NCBI RefSeq assembly: GCF_032397745.1
Contig: NZ_CP135921.1
Location: 9,019,455 to 9,083,454, forward strand
Reading direction: 5' to 3'
DNA length: 64,000 bases
Source of the DNA: Bradyrhizobium prioriisuperbiae
Lineage (GTDB): Bacteria; Pseudomonadota; Alphaproteobacteria; Rhizobiales; Xanthobacteraceae
In this document: positions 21,810 to 29,611 of the stretch, in pieces
Layout: every line of letters begins with the position of its first letter
How positions within the stretch are numbered: the first letter of the stretch is position 1
Program-made: the position numbers and the translations under genes
Notes under the pieces: generated by a model
The model's database searches: none
The model's input: only the letters and a program-made list of their open reading frames with translations
What the model was told of the DNA's origin: nothing

Positions 21810-22901
21810 TCAATTTCCCTGCAGCATCGACAGGATCGACGACGTCGACTTGTAATTCTTCACCGCGAGTTCCTGGAACTGGGGCGTCCAGTTGGTGGCC
21901 AGCCGCTCTTCCGCACTCATGCCGGAATAACTCTTGAGGATGCCGAGGCTGAGCTGGCGCGGGTCACCCGAAGACTGGCTCTGCTTCAGCGCGTCGAGCA
22001 CCGCGGCACGGGTGCGGGCGCTGAGTTCTCTTTTCGCTGCGAAGATTTCCTCGCCGGAGAACTGGCCACCCTGATTGAGCGTGATCGCCGACAGCGAGCG
22101 GTTGTCGAGCGAGGCGAGATCGGCGAGCTGACCCATTTTGCGTTGCGGGTCGTAAACCAGTTCCTTGTGGTTCGCTGCGGCATCGCTTTTCTGCTTGTCC
22201 AGATACGCCCGCACGTCACTCGCGACACTGCCGAAATCCCTGACAGCCGCCGGTGTCTTGCCGGGCAGATCCGTGAGCAAGGGCGCAACCGGATCGCCGG
22301 CGATGCCGGCAGGACGCTTGGTCGAATCCTGCTGCGTGGCCTGATATCCCTTGAGCACCGCGGCGCGCTGGGCCGCCCAGGTCGCGGTGGCTTTTTCCTC
22401 GGGACTCGCGGCGTCGAGATAATCCAGCGCGGTCTTGTAGCTGACGCCGTAGTCGCCGGTCAGGCGCGTGGTCGCAATGGACGGCGCCAGGGCCGCATCG
22501 AACCGCTTCTTCAATTCCGTGTTTGCGACCGCCTGCTCGTCCGGGGTGAACTTGCCGGCGCCGTTGGTCGCGATGGCAAACAGCGAACGGCGGTCCAGCG
22601 ACGCCAGATCGATGGTCTGCTTGCCGTCAACGATCGGCGCCGTCACCTTGGCCGCCGCATAGAGCTGGTCGAGGGTCTTGCGCGCGGCATCGGTGACGGT
22701 GGAGAAATCGGGCAGCGCGGCGGTGCTGGCAAGCTGCGCCCGCGCGGCATCCGACAAGGTGAGATTGGTGGCGGCATTGACATTGCCGATGCTGCCGTCG
22801 TCGGCGGCGAGCGTGGTCGCCAGCGACGGCATCGCTGCCGCCTTCGCATAAGCCGACCCGTACTGGGCGTAAGGATTATAGCCGGTGGAGACCGATGTCA
22901 T
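21810..22901 (-). CDS. conserved hypothetical protein, helical
   Basis: A 363-residue protein from MTSVSTGYNPYAQYGSAYAK; a start at 22916 would add five residues. It has no signal peptide or membrane helix. Two similar segments can be seen: TIDLASLDRRSLFAIATNGAGKFTPDE and LADLASLDNRSLSAITLNQGGQFSGEE, about 170 residues apart, implying an internal duplication. The Asn-Tyr-rich N-terminus resembles cell-surface or flagellum-associated proteins of Bradyrhizobiaceae, but I recognise no named family. Confidence 0.7.
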   Translation of the reverse strand: MTSVSTGYNPYAQYGSAYAKAAAMPSLATTLAADDGSIGNVNAATNLTLSDAARAQLASTAALPDFSTVTDAARKTLDQLYAAAKVTAPIVDGKQTIDLASLDRRSLFAIATNGAGKFTPDEQAVANTELKKRFDAALAPSIATTRLTGDYGVSYKTALDYLDAASPEEKATATWAAQRAAVLKGYQATQQDSTKRPAGIAGDPVAPLLTDLPGKTPAAVRDFGSVASDVRAYLDKQKSDAAANHKELVYDPQRKMGQLADLASLDNRSLSAITLNQGGQFSGEEIFAAKRELSARTRAAVLDALKQSQSSGDPRQLSLGILKSYSGMSAEERLATNWTPQFQELAVKNYKSTSSILSMLQGN

Positions 22902-23041
22902 CGGCGGTCCTTGCATTTGCGCGAGGGACGCAGGGGGCGCGTCAGACCAATGTCTTAACAAAGCGTTGATCCGCTGCGACCATCGCGGATCATGGTTAAG
23001 AATGTGTAAATGTTGCTGAATGTTGCCAGAATTTTTGGCGA

Positions 23042-23632
23042 TCAGCCGGCCTTTCGGACAACCATGCGATGGATGGTCTTCCCGGACGAGGCACTGACCA
23101 CCTGCTCGTCGAGGAGCGATTGCGCGACGGCAAGCTCGGCACGCACCAGGCCGGCATCGAACGCCGCATAAAGTCGGCCCTGCTTGTCGCGCAGATCGGC
23201 ATCCGGCGTCACCCGCCAGCTCAGATACAGCACGCCGCCGGGCTTGGCGATGTCGAGCAGCCGCCGCACCGACGGCGCAATTGCCGCGTGCTCCAGATGC
23301 ATGATCACCGTCTCGCACAGCACGTTGTCGAAGCTCGCCGGCGCGATGCCGTCCATATCAGGCAATTCGGCATGGCGGAACGACAACTGCGGATAGCGCC
23401 GCCGCGCTTCCGCCAGCAGTCCGTCGGATGCGTCGAAGCCCTGCGCGGGAAAACCGTTGGCGGCGAGCCACGCCACCTCGCGGCCCGAGCCGCAGCCGAT
23501 ATCGGCAACGGTGCCTTGGACGAAAAAGCTGTCAACGATGGCATGCAGATCACTCGGCGGCGGCTGGTCGTGCCAGTCCTGGGCAAAGGCTGCTGCGGCG
23601 GTGTCGTAGGCGGAGAGAGTTGTGCGGTCCAT
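23042..23632 (-). CDS. class I SAM-dependent methyltransferase
   Basis: A 196-residue protein with SAM-binding motif I VADIGCGSGREVAWLA (about residue 45), the acidic end of strand 2 in GFDASDG, and motif IV at SFDNVLCETVIMHLE. The fold is that of Methyltransf_11/25 enzymes. The substrate is not predictable. ATG 23632 (MDRTTLSAYD) starts the conserved region; the open frame runs further upstream without support. Gene alone between two minus-strand genes. Confidence 0.8.
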   Translation of the reverse strand: MDRTTLSAYDTAAAAFAQDWHDQPPPSDLHAIVDSFFVQGTVADIGCGSGREVAWLAANGFPAQGFDASDGLLAEARRRYPQLSFRHAELPDMDGIAPASFDNVLCETVIMHLEHAAIAPSVRRLLDIAKPGGVLYLSWRVTPDADLRDKQGRLYAAFDAGLVRAELAVAQSLLDEQVVSASSGKTIHRMVVRKAG

Positions 23633-23716
23633 AAACCGGCTCCGAATTGCTCCCACGCCATCCCACGACAGGCGCAAGCACGACGTTGAATTGTCGAGGC
23701 GCCCCTTTCCCACAGA

Positions 23717-23816
23717 GTCATACGCGGGCTTGACCCGCGTATCCAGCTTAGGGGCTCAATTCACACTTCGACTCTTCGGAAGAAAGCTGGATTGCCGGAT
23801 CAAGTCCGGCAATGAC
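23717..23816. repeat. inverted repeat, 'CGGGCTTGACCCG' family
   Basis: Arms from GTCATACGCGGGCTTGACCC (23717) to CCAG (23746), and from CTGGATTGCCGG (23787) to CCGGCAATGAC (23816), are mutually complementary in outline and each also holds its own short hairpin. It lies 36 bases from the glyS stop codon. Confidence 0.8.
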
Positions 23817-23852
23817 GCATCATATGCAGAAACGCGTCGGCTTTCTCGAACG

Positions 23853-25955
23853 TCAATCCTGGATCTTCGAGAAATCCGCCACCGCGCGGGTCGCCGCGCG
23901 GATTTCGTTCAGGAGCTTCAGGCGGTTCTCGCGCACCTTCGGATCGTCGTCATTGACTTTGACCTTGTCGAAGAACGCATCCACCGCCGGCCGCAGCTTG
24001 GCCATCGCGCCCATGGCGGCGGCGAAGTCTTCCTTGGCGACCGCAGCGCCGGCCTCGGCCTTGACCTGATCAATCGCCTTGGCGAGCGTCTTTTCCTCAT
24101 CGAGGGCGTAGAGCGCGGACTCCGGCGCGCCGTCGAATGTCCGGCCGTCCTTCTTTTCTTCGATGCGCAGGATGTTGGCCGCGCGCTTGGCGCCGGCAAG
24201 CAGATTCTTGCCGTCGTCGGTGTCGAGGAACTTGCCCAGCGCCTCGACCCGGCGCACCACCATCAGGAGGTCGTCCTGGCCACCCAGCGCAAACACCGCG
24301 TCGACGAGGTCATGGCGCGCGCCCTGCTCGCGCAGTTGCACCTTCAGGCGGTCGGCGAAGAAGGCCAGCAGATCATCGGACAGCTTGGCCGCATCGGCGT
24401 CGATCTTTGCCAGTCCGGCCACAGATGATTTTGCAACTCCGAGCAACGGCAACCGCAAGGTGTTTTCGACCAGCAGCCGGATTACGCCCAAGGCTGCGCG
24501 CCGCAGCGCATACGGGTCCTTGCTTCCGGTCGGCTTCTCATCGATCGCCCAGAAGCCGACCAGCGTATCAAGCTTGTCGGCCAGCGCCACCGCGACCGAC
24601 ACCGGATCGCTCGGCACACGATCGTTCGGACCCTGCGGCTTGTAGTGCTCCTCGATCGCGGCGGCGACGCTCGCGTCCTCGCCCTGATCGAGTGCATAAT
24701 ACTTGCCCATCAGGCCCTGGACTTCGGGGAATTCACCGACCACCTCGGTCGGCAGATCTGCCTTGGCGAGTTTCGCCGCGCGTTTGACCTTCGCGAGATC
24801 GGCGCCGACCAGCGGCGCAATCTCGGCGGCAAGGCGCTCGATCCGCGCGATGCGCTCGGCTTGGGTGCCGAGCTTCTCATGGAACACGATCTGCTCGAAC
24901 TTCGGCAGCCGGTCTTCCAGCTTTGTCTTGCGATCGGTCTCGTAGAAGAATTTCGCATCCGACAGCCGCGCGCGGATCACCCGCTCGTTGCCGGCAACGA
25001 TGGCCTTGCCGCCATCGCTGGCCTCGATGTTCGAGACAAGAATGAACTTCGGTGCCAGCTTGCCGGTCTTCGGGTCGTTGACCACGAAGCACTTCTGGTT
25101 GTTGCGAATGGTGGCGCGGATCACTTCGCCCGGGATTGCGAGGAAGGAAGGATCGAACGATCCCATCAACACCACCGGCCATTCGACCAGACCGGCAACC
25201 TCGTCGAGCAGCGCCTGGTCCTCGACCAGTTCAAAGCCCTGCGCGAACGCCAATTCCTTGGCGTCCGCGAGGATGATGTCCTTGCGGCGCTGCGGGTCGA
25301 GCACGACCTTGGCGGCGTGCAGCTTCGCCTCATAATCCTCGAAACGGCGCACGCTGATCGGTCCCGGCGCCAGGAAACGATGGCCAAAGGTGATCTGGCC
25401 CGCTTCGATGCCGGCGATGTCGAGCTTCACGACATCCGGATCCTCGGTTTCCGGCCCGAAGGTGGCGATGATCGAATGCAGCGGGCGCACCCAGGTCAGC
25501 GCGCCCGGCTTGGCCGAGCGTTCGCCCCAGCGCATCTGCTTCGGCCAGGGGAATGTGCGCACGATGGCCGGCAGGAATTCCGCGATCACGTCGATCGCGG
25601 CGCGGCCCGGCTTCTCGATCAGCGCGACGTAGAAATCGCCTTTCTTGGGATCGCGCTGGATCGTGGCCTGGTCCAGCGAAGTGAGACCGGTGGCTTTGAG
25701 AAAGCCCTGCACGGCGGCATCGGCACCGCCGACGCGCGGGCCCTTGCGCTCTTCCTTCAGGTCGGGCTGGCGCGCGGGCACGCCGTGCACCGTGAGCGCA
25801 AGCCGCCGCGGCGTCACGAACGCCTTGGCGCCCTCATAGACCAGGCCCTCGGCGACCAGCTTTTCGGTGACCAGACGGCGCAGGTCATCCGCCGCCTTCG
25901 CTTGCATGCGCGCGGGAATCTCTTCGGAGAACAGTTCAAGCAGAAGATCGGGCAT
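23853..25955 (-). CDS. glyS: glycine--tRNA ligase beta subunit
   Basis: A 700-residue subunit of the heterotetrameric (alpha2beta2) bacterial GlyRS. N-terminus [18 protein letters not shown] is the family signature, with [19 protein letters not shown] and the helical anticodon-binding C-terminus (about 560-690). It holds the tRNA-binding parts while GlyQ has the active site. Start 25955 lies four bases after the glyQ stop, so the two are cotranscribed and probably translationally coupled. Confidence 0.96.
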   Translation of the reverse strand: MPDLLLELFSEEIPARMQAKAADDLRRLVTEKLVAEGLVYEGAKAFVTPRRLALTVHGVPARQPDLKEERKGPRVGGADAAVQGFLKATGLTSLDQATIQRDPKKGDFYVALIEKPGRAAIDVIAEFLPAIVRTFPWPKQMRWGERSAKPGALTWVRPLHSIIATFGPETEDPDVVKLDIAGIEAGQITFGHRFLAPGPISVRRFEDYEAKLHAAKVVLDPQRRKDIILADAKELAFAQGFELVEDQALLDEVAGLVEWPVVLMGSFDPSFLAIPGEVIRATIRNNQKCFVVNDPKTGKLAPKFILVSNIEASDGGKAIVAGNERVIRARLSDAKFFYETDRKTKLEDRLPKFEQIVFHEKLGTQAERIARIERLAAEIAPLVGADLAKVKRAAKLAKADLPTEVVGEFPEVQGLMGKYYALDQGEDASVAAAIEEHYKPQGPNDRVPSDPVSVAVALADKLDTLVGFWAIDEKPTGSKDPYALRRAALGVIRLLVENTLRLPLLGVAKSSVAGLAKIDADAAKLSDDLLAFFADRLKVQLREQGARHDLVDAVFALGGQDDLLMVVRRVEALGKFLDTDDGKNLLAGAKRAANILRIEEKKDGRTFDGAPESALYALDEEKTLAKAIDQVKAEAGAAVAKEDFAAAMGAMAKLRPAVDAFFDKVKVNDDDPKVRENRLKLLNEIRAATRAVADFSKIQD

Positions 25956-25959
25956 GACG

Positions 25960-26889
25960 TTACGCTCCGCCCGCTTCGGTGGCGATCCAGGCCTGGCCGC
26001 AGGCTTTCGCGAGTTCACGGACCCGCAGGATATAGCTCTGCCGCTCGGTGACCGAGATCACCCCGCGTGCGTCGAGCAGGTTGAACACATGGCTCGCCTT
26101 GATGCACTGGTCATAGGCCGGCAGCGCCATCAGATGACGCTCCTTCTTGCCATCCTGCCATCCCGCTTCGAGATATTTGCGGCAGGCGCTCTCGGCCATC
26201 TTGAACTGCTCGAACAGCATCGTGGTGTCGGAGTGTTCGAAATTATGCCGGGAGTATTCCTGCTCGGCCTGCAGGAACACATCGCCATAGGTCACCTTGT
26301 CGTTGCCGGTGCGGCCATTGAAGTTGAGATCGTAGACGCGATCGACGCCCTGCACATACATCGCAAGCCGCTCGAGGCCATAAGTGAGCTCGCCCGCCAC
26401 CGGCGAGCATTCGACGCCCGCGACCTGCTGGAAGTAGGTGAACTGTGAGACTTCCATGCCATCGCACCAGCACTCCCAGCCCAGCCCCCACGCGCCGAGT
26501 GTCGGGCTTTCCCAGTCGTCCTCGACAAAACGGATGTCGTGCAGCGCGGAGTCGACGCCGATGGCGGCCAGCGATTTCAGGTACAGGTCCTGGATGTCCG
26601 GCGGCGACGGCTTCAGGATCACCTGGAACTGGTAATAATGCTGCATGCGGTTGGGATTTTCGCCGTAACGGCCGTCTTTCGGCCGCCGCGACGGCTGCAC
26701 ATAGGCCGCGTTCCAGGGTTTCGGGCCCAGCGCACGCAGCGTGGTCGCCGGATGGAAGGTCCCCGCGCCGACTTCCATGTCGTAGGGCTGCAGGATGACG
26801 CAGCCGTAATCGGCCCAGAACCGTTGCAGGGTCAGGATCAGGCCCTGAAAGGAGCGTTCAGGCCGCATGTGGTCGGGCAGGGATTCCAT
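25960..26889 (-). CDS. glyQ: glycine--tRNA ligase alpha subunit
   Basis: A 309-residue catalytic subunit of GlyRS. Motifs [60 protein letters not shown] and [17 protein letters not shown] are those of the class II family. It charges tRNA-Gly with glycine together with glyS immediately downstream. Confidence 0.97.
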   Translation of the reverse strand: MESLPDHMRPERSFQGLILTLQRFWADYGCVILQPYDMEVGAGTFHPATTLRALGPKPWNAAYVQPSRRPKDGRYGENPNRMQHYYQFQVILKPSPPDIQDLYLKSLAAIGVDSALHDIRFVEDDWESPTLGAWGLGWECWCDGMEVSQFTYFQQVAGVECSPVAGELTYGLERLAMYVQGVDRVYDLNFNGRTGNDKVTYGDVFLQAEQEYSRHNFEHSDTTMLFEQFKMAESACRKYLEAGWQDGKKERHLMALPAYDQCIKASHVFNLLDARGVISVTERQSYILRVRELAKACGQAWIATEAGGA

Positions 26890-27009
26890 GATCGTCTTAA
26901 GGATTGGCTCACTGTGAACAAGAGCGCGGGACCGTATCGATGGGGATAACGGGAATCAAGGCGGCGAAACAGGAAACCAATACCGCCGTTCAGCGTAATA
27001 AGCCCGGGA

Positions 27010-27085
27010 GCTCGTGTCCCGAATTCGAAGTTCGCATCATTCGCCGCACCCTTGAACGAACTTCGAATTCGAAAAGGACACGAGC
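27010..27085. repeat. stem-loop repeat, GTGTCC family, unit 1a
   Basis: Left arm 27010-27034 (GCTCGTGTCC then AATTCGAAGTTCG) and right arm 27057-27085 pair over about 23 bases with one small bulge. The loop is about 22 bases. First half of a tandem pair with unit 1b. Confidence 0.85.
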
Positions 27086-27100
27086 AAGCTTATGATTCTA

Positions 27101-27171
27101 GTGTGCTTTATGAACGCGAAGTTCCTGAAAGAGCCAGCCGCATAGTCACAGGAACTTCGCGTTCAGCACAC
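27101..27171. repeat. stem-loop repeat, unit 1b
   Basis: Arms GTGTGCT...TGAACGCGAAGTTCCTG (27101-27127) and CAGGAACTTCGCGTTC...AGCACAC (27149-27171). The inner half GCGAAGTTC is related to the core of unit 1a. Ends 66 bases before the small ORF at 27237. Confidence 0.85.
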
Positions 27172-27236
27172 CAGAGAAATTCCCTCAAAATCCACCGTGA
27201 CGGCGGTCTCTCGGCAACGAGAGTTCAGGAGACCAT

Positions 27237-27482
27237 ATGCTTTTTGCCACCGCCACGACGATTCTCGTCGTGGTCGCGACCCTGATCGCGGCCATTCCTT
27301 TTATCCATGCCGACCGCCAGCAGCGCCGGCGCAGCCGCGCCCTGCAGCACACCCACATGCAGGAACCCCAGCCGCAACAAGCCCAGTTACAGGTTCAAGT
27401 GAAGCGTGCCGACGTGAACCGAGCCCAAATCAAGGGGACTCAAGTCAAGCGTGAACAAGTCGAGCGTGAAAAGGTCTCTTAA
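27237..27482 (+). CDS. small single-pass membrane protein with Gln-rich tail
   Basis: An 81-residue protein with an N-terminal hydrophobic helix (MLFATATTILVVVATLIAAI), then a basic RQQRRRSR and a Gln/Val/Lys-rich tail in which a short unit of the type Q-V-K-R-x-x-V-x-R is repeated four times. AGGAG six bases upstream supports the start. No family recognised. It follows the stem-loop pair, and the two next small ORFs are of similar kind. Confidence 0.6.
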   Translation: MLFATATTILVVVATLIAAIPFIHADRQQRRRSRALQHTHMQEPQPQQAQLQVQVKRADVNRAQIKGTQVKREQVEREKVS

Positions 27483-27670
27483 CGCTGAACCGCGAGGCCG
27501 CCTTAACCGTGATGAGAACGGCCGCTTCCGCGGTTGCGCTTTATTAGGAACCTTGTCCCAAACTGTCCAAAGCCGAGCAAAAAATCACCCTTGACCACCG
27601 AATGGTTTGAACCGGCGGCGGTCAAACGGTGACGAACACACAACAATCGCGCACAGGGCAGGGCTTTGAG

Positions 27671-27805
27671 ATGATGATTTTCAACATGGTCGCCGCGGTG
27701 GTGATGACGCTGTCGCTGATCGCCGTCATGAACGCCAAGATCCGCGATCACCGCGTCCGCGCCACCGTTCGCGCGTCGCAGAATCGCCACGACGTCCGCC
27801 GCTAA
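27671..27805 (+). CDS. very small membrane protein (44 aa)
   Basis: MMIFNMVAAVVMTLSLIAVM is followed by a strongly basic tail NAKIRDHRVRATVRASQNRH. One membrane helix with a positively charged C-terminus. The ribosome-binding site is weak (CAGGG about 9 bases upstream). Similar in layout to the 27237 and 27931 products. Confidence 0.5.
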   Translation: MMIFNMVAAVVMTLSLIAVMNAKIRDHRVRATVRASQNRHDVRR

Positions 27806-27930
27806 GGCGCCCGTCCTGATTTCACGAATCTCCAGATTTCCCGCTCCAAGCTTGCTCGCCGGTTTTGCAGGTGGTGCCCCACCTCAGGACCGGCGCAAGT
27901 TTTTTTGGCGCGACCGTTTGCTGCGACAGC

Positions 27931-28137
27931 CTAGGTTGAGGGCCTGTTTTCCGGCCAATAGGCGCCGGTCACCGGATCGCGGCGCAGCCGCGGGATCGGC
28001 TCGACCCGGGCTTCAGCCATGCGGGCGGTGCGCGCCCGTTCCAGTTCGTCATTGATCCGGCGGGCTTCCCGCAGGCCCCAACGCACGAGCGCAGTTCCAC
28101 CAAGAGCACCCACAATCACCAGAATCAGCGGCGGCAT
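27931..28137 (-). CDS. small membrane-anchored protein
   Basis: A 68-residue protein: MPPLILVIVGALGGTALVRWG forms one helix, followed by a charged amphipathic segment REARRINDELERARTARMAEAR and a tail ending DPVTGAYWPENRPST. GAGGA about 8 bases upstream. The YWPENR-type tail recurs in short alphaproteobacterial proteins, but no function is known. Confidence 0.65.
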   Translation of the reverse strand: MPPLILVIVGALGGTALVRWGLREARRINDELERARTARMAEARVEPIPRLRRDPVTGAYWPENRPST

Positions 28138-28339
28138 GGTTCAATCCTCATTCGAGGCCTGAACTGTCTTGAATCCGCGTGTCCCGATTGTGGCAAATGA
28201 GCGGACACCTTGCCGCAGGGATGGCACGCCGCGTGTCGATGACAGCGGCATGCGGCCCCAACTCGCTTATTTTGATGCACTTTCTCGATGCGGGCCGGAT
28301 CGTCACCCGATCAAACCAACGCGATCGTGAACGAAAAGC
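28138..28339. other. intergenic, nothing recognised
   Basis: Leader of the small membrane-protein gene up to the CTAG repeat; no gene, terminator or repeat seen. Confidence 0.4.
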
Positions 28340-28446
28340 CTAGAGCCTTTTCCGTTCTGGTTGAATCACAACAGAGGCTCTAGCTTTTTGTTTTGACGCG
28401 TTTTCTTCACGCGAACCGGTATCCACTTCGCTCGAAAACGCTCTAG
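28340..28446. repeat. CTAG-bounded palindromic repeat, full copy
   Basis: This 107-bp copy shows the whole architecture: CTAG (28340), an AGAGCC...GGCTCT hairpin module, an internal CTAG (28380-28383), the conserved module with AAAACGCG, CACGCGAACCGG and CACTTCG, and a final CTAG (28443-28446). The last CTAG is the stop codon of the S49 peptidase gene. Confidence 0.9.
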
Positions 28447-29363
28447 AACCCGAAGCGCGCCCAGACCGCCCGCGCCTCCAGCGCCGAAATCAGCCCCTCC
28501 GGGAGGTCGCTCGCGCCGCCCAGCAGCGCTCCCGCGCCCGCCGACCGTCGCCCCAGCAGACCCGCCAGTGGCCCACTGGCGGGCGCGATCACCGGGGTCA
28601 CCACCTTGTCGCCGAATCGGGCGCGCAGTGTGGTGCGCAGGTCGCCGAGCGCATCGACCAGCCCGAGCTCCACCGCACGACCGCCGGCCCAGTATTCGCC
28701 GGTGAACAGGTAGTCGTCGGCGCCCTTCAGCCGGCTGCCACGGGCGCCCTTCACCAGCGCGATGAAGACCTGGTGGATCTCGCGCTGGATCGCCTTCAGA
28801 CGCTCCACGTCCTCGGGATTTTCCGGCAGGAACGGATCGAGCGTCGCCTTGTGCTCACCCGCGGTATAGAGCCTGCGTTCGACGCCGATCTTCTTGATCA
28901 GGCCCTCGAAGCCGAAAGAGCCGCCGACCACACCGATCGATCCCAGGATCGACGAGGGATCGACAAAGATCTCGTCGCCGGCACAGGCGATCATGTAGCC
29001 GCCGGACGCCGCGACATCCTCGACGAACACCAGCACCGGGAGTTTTTTCTCCGTCGCGAGTTGACGGATGCGCAGAAAAATCTGACGCGACTGCACCGGC
29101 GAGCCGCCGGGGGAATTCACCACCAGCGCCACCGCCTTGGCGTTCTTGGTGCCGAACGCGCGCTCCAGCGTGCGCGCAACACCGGCCAGGCTCAGGCCCG
29201 GCCGCAACGGTGTCACCGCACCGATCACGCCGCTGAGGCGCACCACCGGAACGACGGGGGCGTCGCCCCGCATGCGGGCGGGCAGCAGCCGGCGACTGCG
29301 CTGAATGAGATGTCGGGCAAAACCGGCGACGCCGGGCTCCGGGTGTGGGTCTATATGGCTCAC
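28443..29363 (-). CDS. S49 family signal-peptide-peptidase-like serine protease
   Basis: A 306-residue SppA/SohB-like protein. The nucleophile Ser is in DVAASGGYMIACAGDEI and the general-base Lys candidate in GEHKATLDPFLP; VVNSPGGSPVQS is the other family hallmark. GTG 29363 has AAGGA at ideal spacing and is preferred; ATG 29411 would add sixteen residues without a ribosome-binding site. There is no strong membrane helix, so it resembles the short single-domain bacterial S49 enzymes. Its TAG stop is in the adjacent repeat. Confidence 0.87.
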   Translation of the reverse strand: MSHIDPHPEPGVAGFARHLIQRSRRLLPARMRGDAPVVPVVRLSGVIGAVTPLRPGLSLAGVARTLERAFGTKNAKAVALVVNSPGGSPVQSRQIFLRIRQLATEKKLPVLVFVEDVAASGGYMIACAGDEIFVDPSSILGSIGVVGGSFGFEGLIKKIGVERRLYTAGEHKATLDPFLPENPEDVERLKAIQREIHQVFIALVKGARGSRLKGADDYLFTGEYWAGGRAVELGLVDALGDLRTTLRARFGDKVVTPVIAPASGPLAGLLGRRSAGAGALLGGASDLPEGLISALEARAVWARFGF

Positions 29364-29611
29364 GTCCTGGTCCTTATGCAGCAATGTCCGGCAGGGCGTG
29401 AAAGCCAACATGCCGCAGTCTTTAGGCGGTGTCTCTCTCCCGCATCAGCCAGGAGATAGTCACGCCTGCCCTTCTTGTCACCACCCCATGATCTCACTAG
29501 GGTTCCCTTGGGGAATGAAGCTTCTGGGAAATGAAGCGACTGGGGAAAACGACGGCGCATTTTCGCCGAGGGTGAGTTGGTACGGCGTTATTTTCGCCGG
29601 GGGGTAGCCAA

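Noticed and set aside
24645..26051. Long open frames antisense to glyS and glyQ
   Set aside because: Composition typical of GC-rich antisense frames; glyQS are certain.
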